Source of the DNA: Deltaproteobacteria bacterium
Lineage (GTDB): Bacteria > Desulfobacterota > Desulfomonilia > UBA1062
Reading direction: 5' to 3'
Assembly: GCA_018434685.1 (NCBI GenBank)
Contig: JAHDOV010000004.1
Coordinates: forward strand, 284,808-348,807
DNA length: 64,000 nucleotides
Below, one piece after another: positions 16,948-25,769 of the stretch. A program made the translations under genes and the position numbers. A model generated the notes under the pieces. It did no database searches. It was given only the letters and a program-made list of their open reading frames with translations, and had not been told where the DNA came from. The stretch's first letter is position 1, and each line of letters starts with the position of its first letter.

Positions 16948-18187
16948 GCTTCGAAAATCCTGTCGCCTTGCTTGGTTCCTGCTGCTGAGGGGAACGTGCT
17001 TGTGCAAGAGATTGTACAAGCATGGTGAGCTCTTTTTTCTGAAGTTCCCACCGGTGACCCTGGTAAACAGCTTTGCCTCTGTCCAGAATCTCTCTGAGGG
17101 AATCAGGTCTCTGATACATTTCAAGGATCACCTGTGCAAGGTTCTCTGGATTGCCTGGCGAGAAGAAACAGATCGAATCTTCAGGGAAATAATCCAGTAT
17201 TCCTCTTGTTCGCGGAGCAATTACCGGCTTGCCCAGACAGAGATATTCGAAAATACGAGTCGGAAAAGCCAGATCCCAGTGTTTGCTCGGTTTATTCGGA
17301 ACGAGGCCTATGTCTGCGGCTTCGACGGCGGCAACAATTTTTTCCGCAGAGACGTGACCATGATAGTGGACGATCTCTTTCAGATTCAGCTCAGAAACTC
17401 GGTTTATAAATTGAGGTACAAAATCCCCGTCGCCATAAACCTCAAAGGTAAGTGATGGTGTTTTGTGACGAATCGTGGCAAGCGCTTCAAGAGCAACACC
17501 GATACCGTTTCTTTCAACGATTGTTCCGTGGTACAAGAGTACAAAGCAGTCTTCGTTTCTCTGAGTAATAAGGGGCTTTTGTTTACAGGTATTGCAAAAG
17601 ATTGATTCCTGTGGTGAGTTCATAATAATGTGTATCTTGGAAGCCGGACAACCTCGAGAGACAAAGAGATCCCGAAAAGCAATATTTGGTGTCAATACGA
17701 GATCAGAAAACAAGATACAGAATTTTTCCATAACACGAAGAATGCGAATAACCACATGATCCTCGTCTATGGAATATTTGGCCATAAAGACCTCCGGCAT
17801 GGGATCATGCAGGTCCAGAATTAACCGGGCACCTAAAATCTTTGGTATCAGTGCACTTATAACTAATATATCAGGCATGTTGTGAACATGCACAAGGGTA
17901 AAGGGTTTGCGTATGTGTAATAGGGATATCATGATCGCAGACCGAAGGATAAAATACAAGTATTCGAATAAATAGCGCAACTTGCCGCTGCGTCTGCGTG
18001 TTATGGGAAGCCTGTATACTTCCACCCCATGGACAGTCTCTCTCTTGGCCTCTGCCCCTTTTCTGAGGCAGATGACCTCAACCGCCATACCTTCCTCAAC
18101 AAGAGCCTCTGCCTCTCTGCGTGGCCGGGGATCATCCGGATAATACGAGAACACTATCATACAGACTCGAATCATTTTGTTTTCCAA
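16934..18187 (-). CDS. Glycosyltransferase family 4 (GT-B fold)
   Basis: This 417-residue retaining glycosyltransferase adds one sugar to the lipid-linked repeat unit at the cytoplasmic face. The N-terminal domain holds the acceptor-side pattern (HVHNMPDILV, LILDLHDPMPE). The C-terminal domain carries the nucleotide-sugar-binding segment with FPTRIFEYLCLGKPVIAP and the EXE-like region near DIGLVPNK. It resembles the WbuB/PimB-like GT4 proteins of EPS loci. The first ATG at 18187 overlaps the GT2 gene by 16 bases; a second ATG at 18175 is possible. Donor and linkage cannot be read from the sequence. Confidence 0.92.
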   Translation of the reverse strand: MENKMIRVCMIVFSYYPDDPRPRREAEALVEEGMAVEVICLRKGAEAKRETVHGVEVYRLPITRRRSGKLRYLFEYLYFILRSAIMISLLHIRKPFTLVHVHNMPDILVISALIPKILGARLILDLHDPMPEVFMAKYSIDEDHVVIRILRVMEKFCILFSDLVLTPNIAFRDLFVSRGCPASKIHIIMNSPQESIFCNTCKQKPLITQRNEDCFVLLYHGTIVERNGIGVALEALATIRHKTPSLTFEVYGDGDFVPQFINRVSELNLKEIVHYHGHVSAEKIVAAVEAADIGLVPNKPSKHWDLAFPTRIFEYLCLGKPVIAPRTRGILDYFPEDSICFFSPGNPENLAQVILEMYQRPDSLREILDRGKAVYQGHRWELQKKELTMLVQSLAQARSPQQQEPSKATGFSKHERI

Positions 18188-19074
18188 GGAATGATGTTAA
18201 GAAATTCTGCTTTTACCCTGGTTTTTTCCCTTGCCTGAAGATCCCTCACTATGGACTCAGGAAGGATCTGCGATTCACGATGTAGAAAGGCCCAGCAATA
18301 ACCAGTCGTTCGGAAGATGCTTCCCAATAAGTATGGTTTTTCTTTTATTCGATAAATCATTTTGGCAAGTTGAAAAAAAGGGTGAACACTCAGGATATAG
18401 TCAATCTCTCCCTGCCGGAACCTTGTATGAAGGACATTCCTTTGTCCTGCCGCGGTCCTTCGATAATGTAACACGGTACAGTGGGGGAAGGACTCCACGA
18501 GCCAGCCTGACCCCAAGGCCTTTATCTCTGCAACCGTATCAATTCCACCTTTGGTAACGGGAATATAACCATCAATGTCTTCAAAACACTTTCTCCTGAA
18601 CAACTGTATAGCCCCTGGGACACTGCGCGTTGTATTTGCAATACGTTCCCTGAAGATGCCGTCCCTTGGTTCCCAAATCCAACCTCCTGCAATTCCTAAT
18701 GCTGGATTCCTTGAGAATTCTTCCAGTATACTTTCGAAATAGTCTGAACTAAAGGAAACATCTGCATCAAGATTTCCGATGAACTCATAGTCATCGTCTT
18801 TTAAGAGCGAGTATCCCCGGTTGAATGCCCCGACCTTGGATGCGAAATTACGGTTGCTGCTCGAGGCAACAGTTACTAATTCAATGAAGGCATGGCGGGA
18901 GGCATACCCCTTCACGATCTCCTCTGTTCGATCCGTAGATCCATCACTAACGATTATCCATTTTCTTGGTTGAATAGTCTGAGAGATTACCGAGGAAATG
19001 GTTTTCTCGATATACGCCTCTTCGTTACGGGCTGGTGTAACGAGCACATATGACATAGCTTTATGAAATGACAT
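18172..19074 (-). CDS. Glycosyltransferase family 2 (GT-A fold)
   Basis: This 300-residue inverting glycosyltransferase has the GT-A motifs TPARNEE at the N-terminus, IIVSDGSTDRT (nucleotide binding, about 39-49) and NLDADVSF (DxD metal site). The C-terminal part has a hydrophobic, probably membrane-associated segment. A GAGG ribosome-binding site nine bases before the ATG at 19074 supports this start; another ATG lies at 19056. It overlaps the FemAB-like gene by 14 bases and the following GT4 by 16 bases. With the GT4 and the initiating transferase it could build a short repeat of about three sugars, unless further transferases lie elsewhere. Confidence 0.92.
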   Translation of the reverse strand: MSFHKAMSYVLVTPARNEEAYIEKTISSVISQTIQPRKWIIVSDGSTDRTEEIVKGYASRHAFIELVTVASSSNRNFASKVGAFNRGYSLLKDDDYEFIGNLDADVSFSSDYFESILEEFSRNPALGIAGGWIWEPRDGIFRERIANTTRSVPGAIQLFRRKCFEDIDGYIPVTKGGIDTVAEIKALGSGWLVESFPHCTVLHYRRTAAGQRNVLHTRFRQGEIDYILSVHPFFQLAKMIYRIKEKPYLLGSIFRTTGYCWAFLHRESQILPESIVRDLQAREKTRVKAEFLNIIPWKTK

Positions 19075-20152
19075 TTGAAGATGCCTCTTTGAGATTATTG
19101 TGCTTGGTTTTAAAATAGTCTCCGCATGTTACCATTATCGTGCTCAGCTTGTTCTTGCAGCTGTCAAACTGCTGAAAAACAGGGGTGTCTATTCCTGTCG
19201 AACCGGCGAGTCCTTTTTTGAACTGATACCCCCCGGGATTCCTGTCGGGATTTATGCCGCCGAGATCATACCAGGTGCATCCCTGCATCTTTGCCCATTC
19301 CATCATTTTCCAGAATAATAAATGAGAGCCGTTTACTCTGTTTTCGATATCGAATGAGCTCGAGGCTGCAAGGAGGTTGATCGCGATATCTCCAATGGCA
19401 CTGCAGACAAGGGCTGAGCAGAGATTTCCATTGGACGTGCATACCATCACGTGCATCTTTAATCTCTCAGGTAAATCAGATTGAATCAAACGATAGTCAT
19501 CAATATCAACATGTTCTACAAATTTTTTTCGGGCATGCATCTGTCTATAAATATCCGAAAAGATATTATATAACTTAAGGTCCTGACCCTGAATGATTTC
19601 CAGGCCGTTCTTTTCAGCTTTCTTCAGATTGTTACGCCACTGTCTTTGCGTTGCAGTACGGAGGTACTGTAATGAAGGGCTTAAATTTATGAGGAACGTC
19701 CTTCCTGATTTTGAACAGGGAGAACAGGCAAAACCCTCGTCCATCATCACCCCCATGATGTCCCCATAAGAATCATGGGTGGTCGGTGCAAGGATTCTCA
19801 GATGCATACGACGCGTGTCGACATATTCGTATTTCAATGCTCGAATCACCTGCTCCAGTATCTCAATACCACTATCATTTCCAGATAAGTGCCATAAAGG
19901 CCCGCCAAGCACATAGGCTATTCCAGCAGGCAGCAGAGGTGCTTTCATGATGGTGATCTGAGCGCAGGCGAGGATCGTCCCGTTTCTCTTTAAGAGCAGG
20001 TGGCTCAGGTTCTTATCCCCCCAGCGAATAGAACCATACGACCATGTCTGATAGAGGGTCGCATCGGAGAAATTCAAAATGATTTCAGACCACGTGGTTT
20101 TGTCAACAGAATCAACATCGATAGTAAAATCCTCAGACAGTACCTTGGCCAT
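19061..20152 (-). CDS. FemAB-like / GNAT-fold aminoacyl- or acyltransferase
   Basis: This 363-residue protein of the FemAB-related type has two tandem GNAT-like halves. The segment YDLGGINPDRNPGGYQFKKG (around 315-335) is the hallmark of this group, in which such proteins transfer amino acids or acyl groups to sugar or peptide acceptors. FemAB-related proteins are regular members of EPS loci of the XrtA/PEP-CTERM type. Here it sits between a deacetylase and a GT2, so a plausible role is to aminoacylate or acylate free amino groups produced by deacetylation. That link is inference. Confidence 0.85.
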   Translation of the reverse strand: MAKVLSEDFTIDVDSVDKTTWSEIILNFSDATLYQTWSYGSIRWGDKNLSHLLLKRNGTILACAQITIMKAPLLPAGIAYVLGGPLWHLSGNDSGIEILEQVIRALKYEYVDTRRMHLRILAPTTHDSYGDIMGVMMDEGFACSPCSKSGRTFLINLSPSLQYLRTATQRQWRNNLKKAEKNGLEIIQGQDLKLYNIFSDIYRQMHARKKFVEHVDIDDYRLIQSDLPERLKMHVMVCTSNGNLCSALVCSAIGDIAINLLAASSSFDIENRVNGSHLLFWKMMEWAKMQGCTWYDLGGINPDRNPGGYQFKKGLAGSTGIDTPVFQQFDSCKNKLSTIMVTCGDYFKTKHNNLKEASSNVIS

Positions 20153-20162
20153 GATCCCCCCC

Positions 20163-21020
20163 TTAAATCCACATCTCGTCTTTGCAACGATAGTTGTTTG
20201 AGGTATTTATTTTTAATAAGTTATAAACTTTTCGTTTCATAGAGATTCCCAGGAGAAGCCACTGGTAGGCACCCATAATCTTCAACCAGAATTCCAGCAC
20301 CCAGTCATCCGGGCTGGCAGTAATCCTGCCCAATAAAAATCCATCCGACCCAGATAGTGGCGATAGCGGCCATGAGCAGAAAACCTTCAGGTACCCGGCC
20401 CTCTTGGCAAGAGCCAGCACATTGTTGTTATAGGCTCCATATGGAAGGGAGAGACATGCGATCTGACTGTGCAGGAGTTCCTCCAGGCATTTTTTTGAAT
20501 CAACGAGTTCTGCCAGGGCTTCCTCTTCATCGAGGAGGGTTAAAAACCGATGTCTAGCAGTATGAGAGCCTATTTGTATGAAGTCTGTCGGGAGTGATAG
20601 TAATTGCTCAGGGGTCATGACAGATTCGTTGATAGAGTTACTCTCCTGGTTGGTTATCCACCCTGGTCTTTGCCCCAGATATCCTGTGGGGATAAACAGG
20701 GTCGCAGGGATGTTGCGTTTTAACAGTTCAGGAATAGCCTTTTCAACAACGCACTCGAATCCATCATCAAAGGTAAGCGCCACAAAATGTCGTCCTGTAT
20801 CCAGAGGTATCTCGGCATCGGGAAATATCGTATGATATCTTTTGAGCATATTGATTTGACGTATAAAATTCTGATGCTGCGTGTCACTGATCGAATGGTA
20901 CGTGAGGATTACGAGGGTTGAGGGTGAGTTCTTGTTGAAAAGCGAGCGAATCAGCAGATAACATCTATAAGATATTAGAAACAAAACAGATATGATTATT
21001 TTTAATAAACGATTGATCAT
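20163..21020 (-). CDS. Polysaccharide deacetylase family protein (CE4)
   Basis: This 285-residue protein has an N-terminal membrane segment (about 4-22) and the CE4 motifs YHSIS, ALTFDDGFE (TFDD metal and catalytic site), ATLFIPTGY, IGSHTARH (HTxxH ligands) and LSLPYGAYN. It probably removes acetyl groups from the exopolysaccharide in the periplasm. The start ATG at 21020 overlaps the stop of the polymerase gene (ATGA). An upstream in-frame start at 21083 would lie inside that gene and is less likely. The family variant with YHSIS before the TFDD motif is the kind found in exosortase-linked EPS loci. Confidence 0.9.
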   Translation of the reverse strand: MINRLLKIIISVLFLISYRCYLLIRSLFNKNSPSTLVILTYHSISDTQHQNFIRQINMLKRYHTIFPDAEIPLDTGRHFVALTFDDGFECVVEKAIPELLKRNIPATLFIPTGYLGQRPGWITNQESNSINESVMTPEQLLSLPTDFIQIGSHTARHRFLTLLDEEEALAELVDSKKCLEELLHSQIACLSLPYGAYNNNVLALAKRAGYLKVFCSWPLSPLSGSDGFLLGRITASPDDWVLEFWLKIMGAYQWLLLGISMKRKVYNLLKINTSNNYRCKDEMWI

Positions 21021-22354
21021 GCCGCGATGACCCCCCTTGTCATGAAATAGAGATGTTTGATTGCTATAATCCAGAAGATCCAAAACGCCATTGATTCAAA
21101 GCTCCGGCTGCTGGATATGGCGCTTTCAAAAAAGTTTGTCAGCAATAATTGTATCATCATCACCAGGAAAAGCGCCTTGTAGTAATCTCCTGGGAGATAG
21201 AGTATTTTCCATATAGGAGGTATAATAATTGCCAGCCATATGAGCAGTCCCATGAATCCCAGGCCAATGGCAACCGACAGGTAGCCGTTGTGTATCGAGC
21301 TTTTTGCACTGCCCATCCACAATTGGGATTTATTTGATTGAAAACGCGGATCCTCCCATATTTTTCCCTCGACGGCATATCCGTATCCAAGAAGGGGTCT
21401 TTCAATGGCCAGTTCAAGGCTTCCAACCCAGAACTGAGTTCTTCCGGTGAGGTGGGTTATGCTGTTACCTTCAGCCCGCTCAAAGCTTGGGAGTTGACTT
21501 TGCACGAGGAAGTATCCGCCAAACAGGACGAAAGCAGCTATCAGGAGGAACGTGAGCTTTTTCTTGAGAACGATTTGCCAGGCGACAAAACCAATGAAAG
21601 AAGCAGCGAGAGACGTACGGGATCCGGATAGTACATGCATCAACAACAGCACAGGCAGAAGTGAGATAACGAATATCCTGCCTGGAGTGCCTTGGCGATT
21701 ATACTCCCACAGCAATATTGGGTACGATATCATACAGAAGCCGCCCAACGTATTGGGATGAGACATAAACCCTTGGAAGCGGCCCGGTGCCTGCCACCAC
21801 CATGCCCGATCGGGAAACAATACAAGTGTGCTGACATTTAAAATCGTTGCGGAGACGATGATGAAAAAGAAGATATCTATGGTTCTATCCATATAGGATG
21901 AGTCTCTCAGCCAAAAGAAAAGTCCCATTAAGAAACAGAAGAATGCGATAAATTCGGTGGAACGGATAAAGGTAAATGTCCGATCGATAGAATAGCTTGT
22001 CGATAGTAACGCGTATAATAAAAATATTCCAAAAATAAAAAGAGATCCCGGAATCTTTTCGTCACTGGATGATTTCAAATGGAAGAATTTGAATGCACCG
22101 ATACTACCGGCAAACAGCACGATGCTCAGTCGAATATAGGTAGAAGGCTCTACAACGGTTGCCCCCAGTACTTCCTCAGGACTCTGCGGAATATTCGTTG
22201 CAAAGAGAAAATGAACCCATGGAGAAAGAAGGAGCATAAGTATTACAAGCTCATAGCGTCTCTGAGACCAGAAAAATATAATAATTACTAAGAACAATCC
22301 AATGGAACCGATGAGCGATAAAGTCAACATGTCCATATTATGAGTGAAGGGCAT
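21017..22354 (-). CDS. wzy: O-antigen ligase/polymerase family membrane protein (Wzy-like)
   Basis: This 445-residue protein has about 11-12 membrane helices and belongs to the Wzy/WaaL family. The motifs GFMSHPNTLGGF, SGSRTSLAAS, HLTGRTQFW, LLGYGYA and SIHNGYL are typical of the O-antigen ligase domain. In this context it most likely polymerises repeat units at the periplasmic face after the flippase, rather than ligating to LPS core. A second ATG at 22333 (third Met) is an alternative start. The stop overlaps the start of the deacetylase gene. Confidence 0.88.
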   Translation of the reverse strand: MPFTHNMDMLTLSLIGSIGLFLVIIIFFWSQRRYELVILMLLLSPWVHFLFATNIPQSPEEVLGATVVEPSTYIRLSIVLFAGSIGAFKFFHLKSSSDEKIPGSLFIFGIFLLYALLSTSYSIDRTFTFIRSTEFIAFFCFLMGLFFWLRDSSYMDRTIDIFFFIIVSATILNVSTLVLFPDRAWWWQAPGRFQGFMSHPNTLGGFCMISYPILLWEYNRQGTPGRIFVISLLPVLLLMHVLSGSRTSLAASFIGFVAWQIVLKKKLTFLLIAAFVLFGGYFLVQSQLPSFERAEGNSITHLTGRTQFWVGSLELAIERPLLGYGYAVEGKIWEDPRFQSNKSQLWMGSAKSSIHNGYLSVAIGLGFMGLLIWLAIIIPPIWKILYLPGDYYKALFLVMMIQLLLTNFFESAISSSRSFESMAFWIFWIIAIKHLYFMTRGVIAA

Positions 22355-22368
22355 AGTGCATACCGGGG

Positions 22369-23829
22369 TTAGGAAGAGATAACGGATTTCAGCTTGGCTG
22401 CAGAATTTTTGAAGATGATCCGTTCCTGCTTGTTGAAGAAGAGGCCATTGTATAACAACACCACGCTTGTTGAAAACATGAGGCCCCAGCCACTGTAAAA
22501 GGCAATCTGGCCAAGATTATTCAATAAGAAAATCATGAACAGAAAAACAGAAAACAGCAGTACGATAGCTGATACGCTGTACCATTCTATATGAAGGGAC
22601 AGTGCCCGTGTGCCGATGAGAAAGAGGGTGAATCCAACTATAAAAAATGAGACATTGGATGCGATGACCGCACCATGCCAGTTCAATGATGGAATAAGCA
22701 GATAATTCAACACCAGACAGAACACTGCACAAGCTGTCATGGTCAGGCCGATGATGTGTGTCTTTTCTACAGCACTGAGGAGGGTTTCACTGAAATAGTG
22801 GACACCGAGCAGAGCGGTCAGAGGTAATAGCTGCAGGAGTACGTCAAAGGCCTGGGCATATGCAGGGGGTGCGATAACTGGCAGTATGATGTGCGAACCC
22901 AGGATGATAATGAAAGACATGAAGGTGATCGAGAGGAGAAAATAGATAAACATTCTAGGAAGCTGATCTTTTATATGCGTGTCTTTCAAGTGGGAAAACA
23001 CATAAGGCTGAAAGGCCAGTTGAAAAGGCAGAATAACCGTGATTGCAACCAGTTGTGATAATTTAAACCCAAGCGAATACACGGCAACAGTTTCGAGGTC
23101 ATGGTAATAACTCAAAAAATAGATGCTCGATTCCACCAGAACGGAACCTCCTACCATTGAAAAAACAAGAGGAAAACCGAACCGTACGAGCCGCGGGATC
23201 AGGGAGGGTGTAATCCACAGACCATTCTTCATGATCACTTCCAAGGTTATATAGCAGAAGATAATGGTGTGGGTGAGGATATATGCGCTCAGTGCGCCGA
23301 TGATACCGAGGTGGTACATCCGCAGGGCTATAAAGGTGGTGATAAAGAGCAGGAGTGCCGAAGAGATGCCCACGCTCATGAATTTCATGGCCTGATGACG
23401 TGCCCGGTAATAAGACATGACGTGAAGGCTTAAAGACTGTACAAAGGCACCGGTGCAGGTAAGGATTATGAGAACATGAACGGTTTGCGTGTGAAGGACG
23501 GCCTGGAAAAAGGGAAGCAGGAAGAACACCGCAAGAGAAGTGATGGATAGCCCCCCCAAGACATTGACCAGGAGTGTTGTTCCCAATAGTGCCCCTATCT
23601 GTTTATTATCCAGATACTCCTGGGTAAAACGGATAAGGCTCGTGCGCATTCCAAGGCTCATGAGAATAAGCATTATCTGTATAGTTATCAGTAGGGTTGC
23701 CAGTAAGCCATAATCTTTCAATGTGAGACTATGGGCATAGAGAGGAACAAGCAGGAATGAAGCCGCTTTCAGGCCCACATTGCCGATCGCATAAATTGCC
23801 GTATTCTTGCCGAATAATATCAGGCTCAT
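22369..23829 (-). CDS. wzx: Polysaccharide flippase (Wzx, MATE/MVF-like)
   Basis: This 486-residue protein has about 14 hydrophobic helices and belongs to the polysaccharide biosynthesis/export family. The N-terminus GKNTAIYAIGNVGLKAASFLLVP is typical of Wzx proteins, followed by YGLLATLLI. It would move the undecaprenyl-pyrophosphate-linked repeat unit from the inner to the outer leaflet. It starts seven bases after the aminotransferase stop, and its stop is 14 bases before the polymerase start. The Wzx-Wzy pair together with a Wza/Wzz-type export system marks the locus as Wzy-dependent. Confidence 0.92.
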   Translation of the reverse strand: MSLILFGKNTAIYAIGNVGLKAASFLLVPLYAHSLTLKDYGLLATLLITIQIMLILMSLGMRTSLIRFTQEYLDNKQIGALLGTTLLVNVLGGLSITSLAVFFLLPFFQAVLHTQTVHVLIILTCTGAFVQSLSLHVMSYYRARHQAMKFMSVGISSALLLFITTFIALRMYHLGIIGALSAYILTHTIIFCYITLEVIMKNGLWITPSLIPRLVRFGFPLVFSMVGGSVLVESSIYFLSYYHDLETVAVYSLGFKLSQLVAITVILPFQLAFQPYVFSHLKDTHIKDQLPRMFIYFLLSITFMSFIIILGSHIILPVIAPPAYAQAFDVLLQLLPLTALLGVHYFSETLLSAVEKTHIIGLTMTACAVFCLVLNYLLIPSLNWHGAVIASNVSFFIVGFTLFLIGTRALSLHIEWYSVSAIVLLFSVFLFMIFLLNNLGQIAFYSGWGLMFSTSVVLLYNGLFFNKQERIIFKNSAAKLKSVISS

Positions 23830-23836
23830 GGATTTA

Positions 23837-25072
23837 TCATTCAGATCGAGGGGATCCGGTCAGATCATGGGGTTCATAGAGAGGGGATGTCTTCTCATCA
23901 TAGTCGAAATCCTGTATCAGGTGTGCGATAAATGAAATATCTTGCCTGGATAACCCGGGAAACATGGGCAGCGACAGTATTTCACGGCAAACCTTCTCGG
24001 TGACGGGATAGGCACTGTACGAGAATTGTCGACCCATGTAGGCCCTTTGTTTATGGAGCGGGGTGGGGTAGTGCAGCCCCACATCGACATTGTGGGCTGT
24101 GAGATACTCCTTTAACTCATCTCTCCTGGCTGTTCGCAGTATATAGAGATGATACACGCTCTTACACAATGCTGATTCTGCAGGCGTGATCACCTCCTCG
24201 AGCTCTTCGAGGAACTCATTATACCACCGGGCAGCCTGCCGTCTCCTGGCTATCCAGTCATCGAGGTATCGCAGCTTCACGCTAAGGATTCCTGCCTGTA
24301 GAGTGTCCATCCTGCCGTTATACCCCTCGAGTTCATGACAATATTTCTGTGACTGACCATGATCGCGAAGCATCCTCGCCTTGTGGGCGAGTTCCTCGCT
24401 GTTGGTGGTTATCGCCCCTGCCTCGCCACAGGCACCGAGGTTCTTCCCGGGATAAAAGCTGAAGGCAGCGGCCACTCCCATGGAGCCTGCTGTCTCCCAT
24501 TGTCGGCTCAGGCTCGAATAGTACTGGGCCCCATGGGCCTGACAGGCATCCTCTATGACCTTCAGATTGTATTGACGGGCAAGGTCAGTGATGGGGTCCA
24601 TATCCGCCATCTGACCATAAAGATGAACCGGGATCACTGCGCTGACAGGCCTTTGGGTGAGGCGGTGTACGGGCATGAGGGTTGCGGCATCCCACACACA
24701 GTGTGTTTCCAGATAGTCCCGGAGTTTTTCAGGATCCATATTGTAGGTCTGTTCATTGATATCGACAAAGTCCGGAATGGCACCTGCCTGGGAAATGGCT
24801 TCTGTAGTGGCAATAAATGTGTTCGGCACGGTGAGGACGATGCTTTCTCGTTCAATGCCTGAAGCCATCAATGCAAACCGCAGGGCATCTGTTCCACTGC
24901 CGACCGCTACGCAGTAATTCACGTTGCAGTACGCAGCAAACTCTCTTTCAAAATTTTCCACCACCGGTCCGCCCACAAATCTGCCGGACAAAAGGATATC
25001 GGTGAACAGTTCCACTAATTCTTCCTTGAGTTCACGATGAGGTGTAGCAAGATCGAGGAATGGTATTGTCAT
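23837..25072 (-). CDS. DegT/DnrJ/EryC1-family sugar aminotransferase
   Basis: This 411-residue PLP enzyme converts a keto-sugar nucleotide to an amino sugar. It shows VGSGTDALRFAL (cofactor phosphate binding), VIEDACQAHGA (Asp contacting the PLP ring nitrogen) and FSFYPGKNLGACGEAG with the Schiff-base lysine. The active-site region PVHLYGQMADM is typical of the family. Next to a Gfo/Idh/MocA dehydrogenase and a hexapeptide N-acyltransferase it forms the same enzyme trio as WlbA-WlbC-WlbB, which make a 3-acetamido sugar in other bacteria. The product here is therefore likely an N-acylated amino sugar. Confidence 0.92.
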   Translation of the reverse strand: MTIPFLDLATPHRELKEELVELFTDILLSGRFVGGPVVENFEREFAAYCNVNYCVAVGSGTDALRFALMASGIERESIVLTVPNTFIATTEAISQAGAIPDFVDINEQTYNMDPEKLRDYLETHCVWDAATLMPVHRLTQRPVSAVIPVHLYGQMADMDPITDLARQYNLKVIEDACQAHGAQYYSSLSRQWETAGSMGVAAAFSFYPGKNLGACGEAGAITTNSEELAHKARMLRDHGQSQKYCHELEGYNGRMDTLQAGILSVKLRYLDDWIARRRQAARWYNEFLEELEEVITPAESALCKSVYHLYILRTARRDELKEYLTAHNVDVGLHYPTPLHKQRAYMGRQFSYSAYPVTEKVCREILSLPMFPGLSRQDISFIAHLIQDFDYDEKTSPLYEPHDLTGSPRSE

Positions 25073-25217
25073 GCTCCTCTCCTTTCTGAAAAGTGATTCC
25101 TTCCTGATTGCGTTGTTGAAAAAGATAGATTGAACCTGTTTGAAGAGACTGCGGTCAAGTCGTCGCTGATGGTCGTATGCGCAGCCTCTTTCCTTTAGCC
25201 AGGCTCCGTGCAGCCGG

Positions 25218-25748
25218 TTATTTTTTAGGAAATGCCCTCAATATCCTTGCCGGATTTCCGGCAACAATAACGCCTGGGGGGACATCTTTCGTTACCACAC
25301 TGCCCGCGCCGATGATGGCATTTTCATGGATAGTGAGCCCGCAGAGTATGGTTGCTCCCGACCCGATACTCGCGCCCTGTTTCACCACCGTGGGGATGCA
25401 CACCCAGTCCGATTCTGTCTGCAAGGTGCCATCGGGATTTGTGGCACAGGGGTAGGAATCATTGATGAAGGTGACATTATGGCCGACAAAGACATTGTCC
25501 TCGATTATGACGCCCTCACAGATAAAGGTATGACTGGAGATCTTGCAGTTTTTGCCGATTCGAGAGTTTTTCTGTATCTCGACAAAGGCACCGATCTTCG
25601 TGTTTTCGCCGACACTGCAGCCGTACAGGTTGATGAATCTGGATAGTTTTACATCCTTGCCGAGCAGGACATCCGCAGCTATGCAGACATGGCTGGAATC
25701 GTTCAGCATGCAGGTATTGACAGGGATTGATGTTTTGACCGATGACAT
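25218..25748 (-). CDS. Hexapeptide-repeat sugar N-acyltransferase (WlbB/DapH-like)
   Basis: This 176-residue left-handed beta-helix acyltransferase shows the repeats VLLGKDVKLSRFINLYG, TKIGAFVEIQKNSRIG, CKISSHTFICEGVIIE and NVFVGHNVTFINDSYP, ending in the signature DVPPGVIVAGNPARI. It lies between the Gfo/Idh/MocA oxidoreductase (gap 21 bases) and the DegT aminotransferase. By analogy with WlbB it would N-acetylate the newly made amino sugar using acetyl-CoA. The order dehydrogenase, acyltransferase, aminotransferase supports this. Confidence 0.9.
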   Translation of the reverse strand: MSSVKTSIPVNTCMLNDSSHVCIAADVLLGKDVKLSRFINLYGCSVGENTKIGAFVEIQKNSRIGKNCKISSHTFICEGVIIEDNVFVGHNVTFINDSYPCATNPDGTLQTESDWVCIPTVVKQGASIGSGATILCGLTIHENAIIGAGSVVTKDVPPGVIVAGNPARILRAFPKK

Positions 25749-25769
25749 GACAGAACCGGCAGGGGAGTC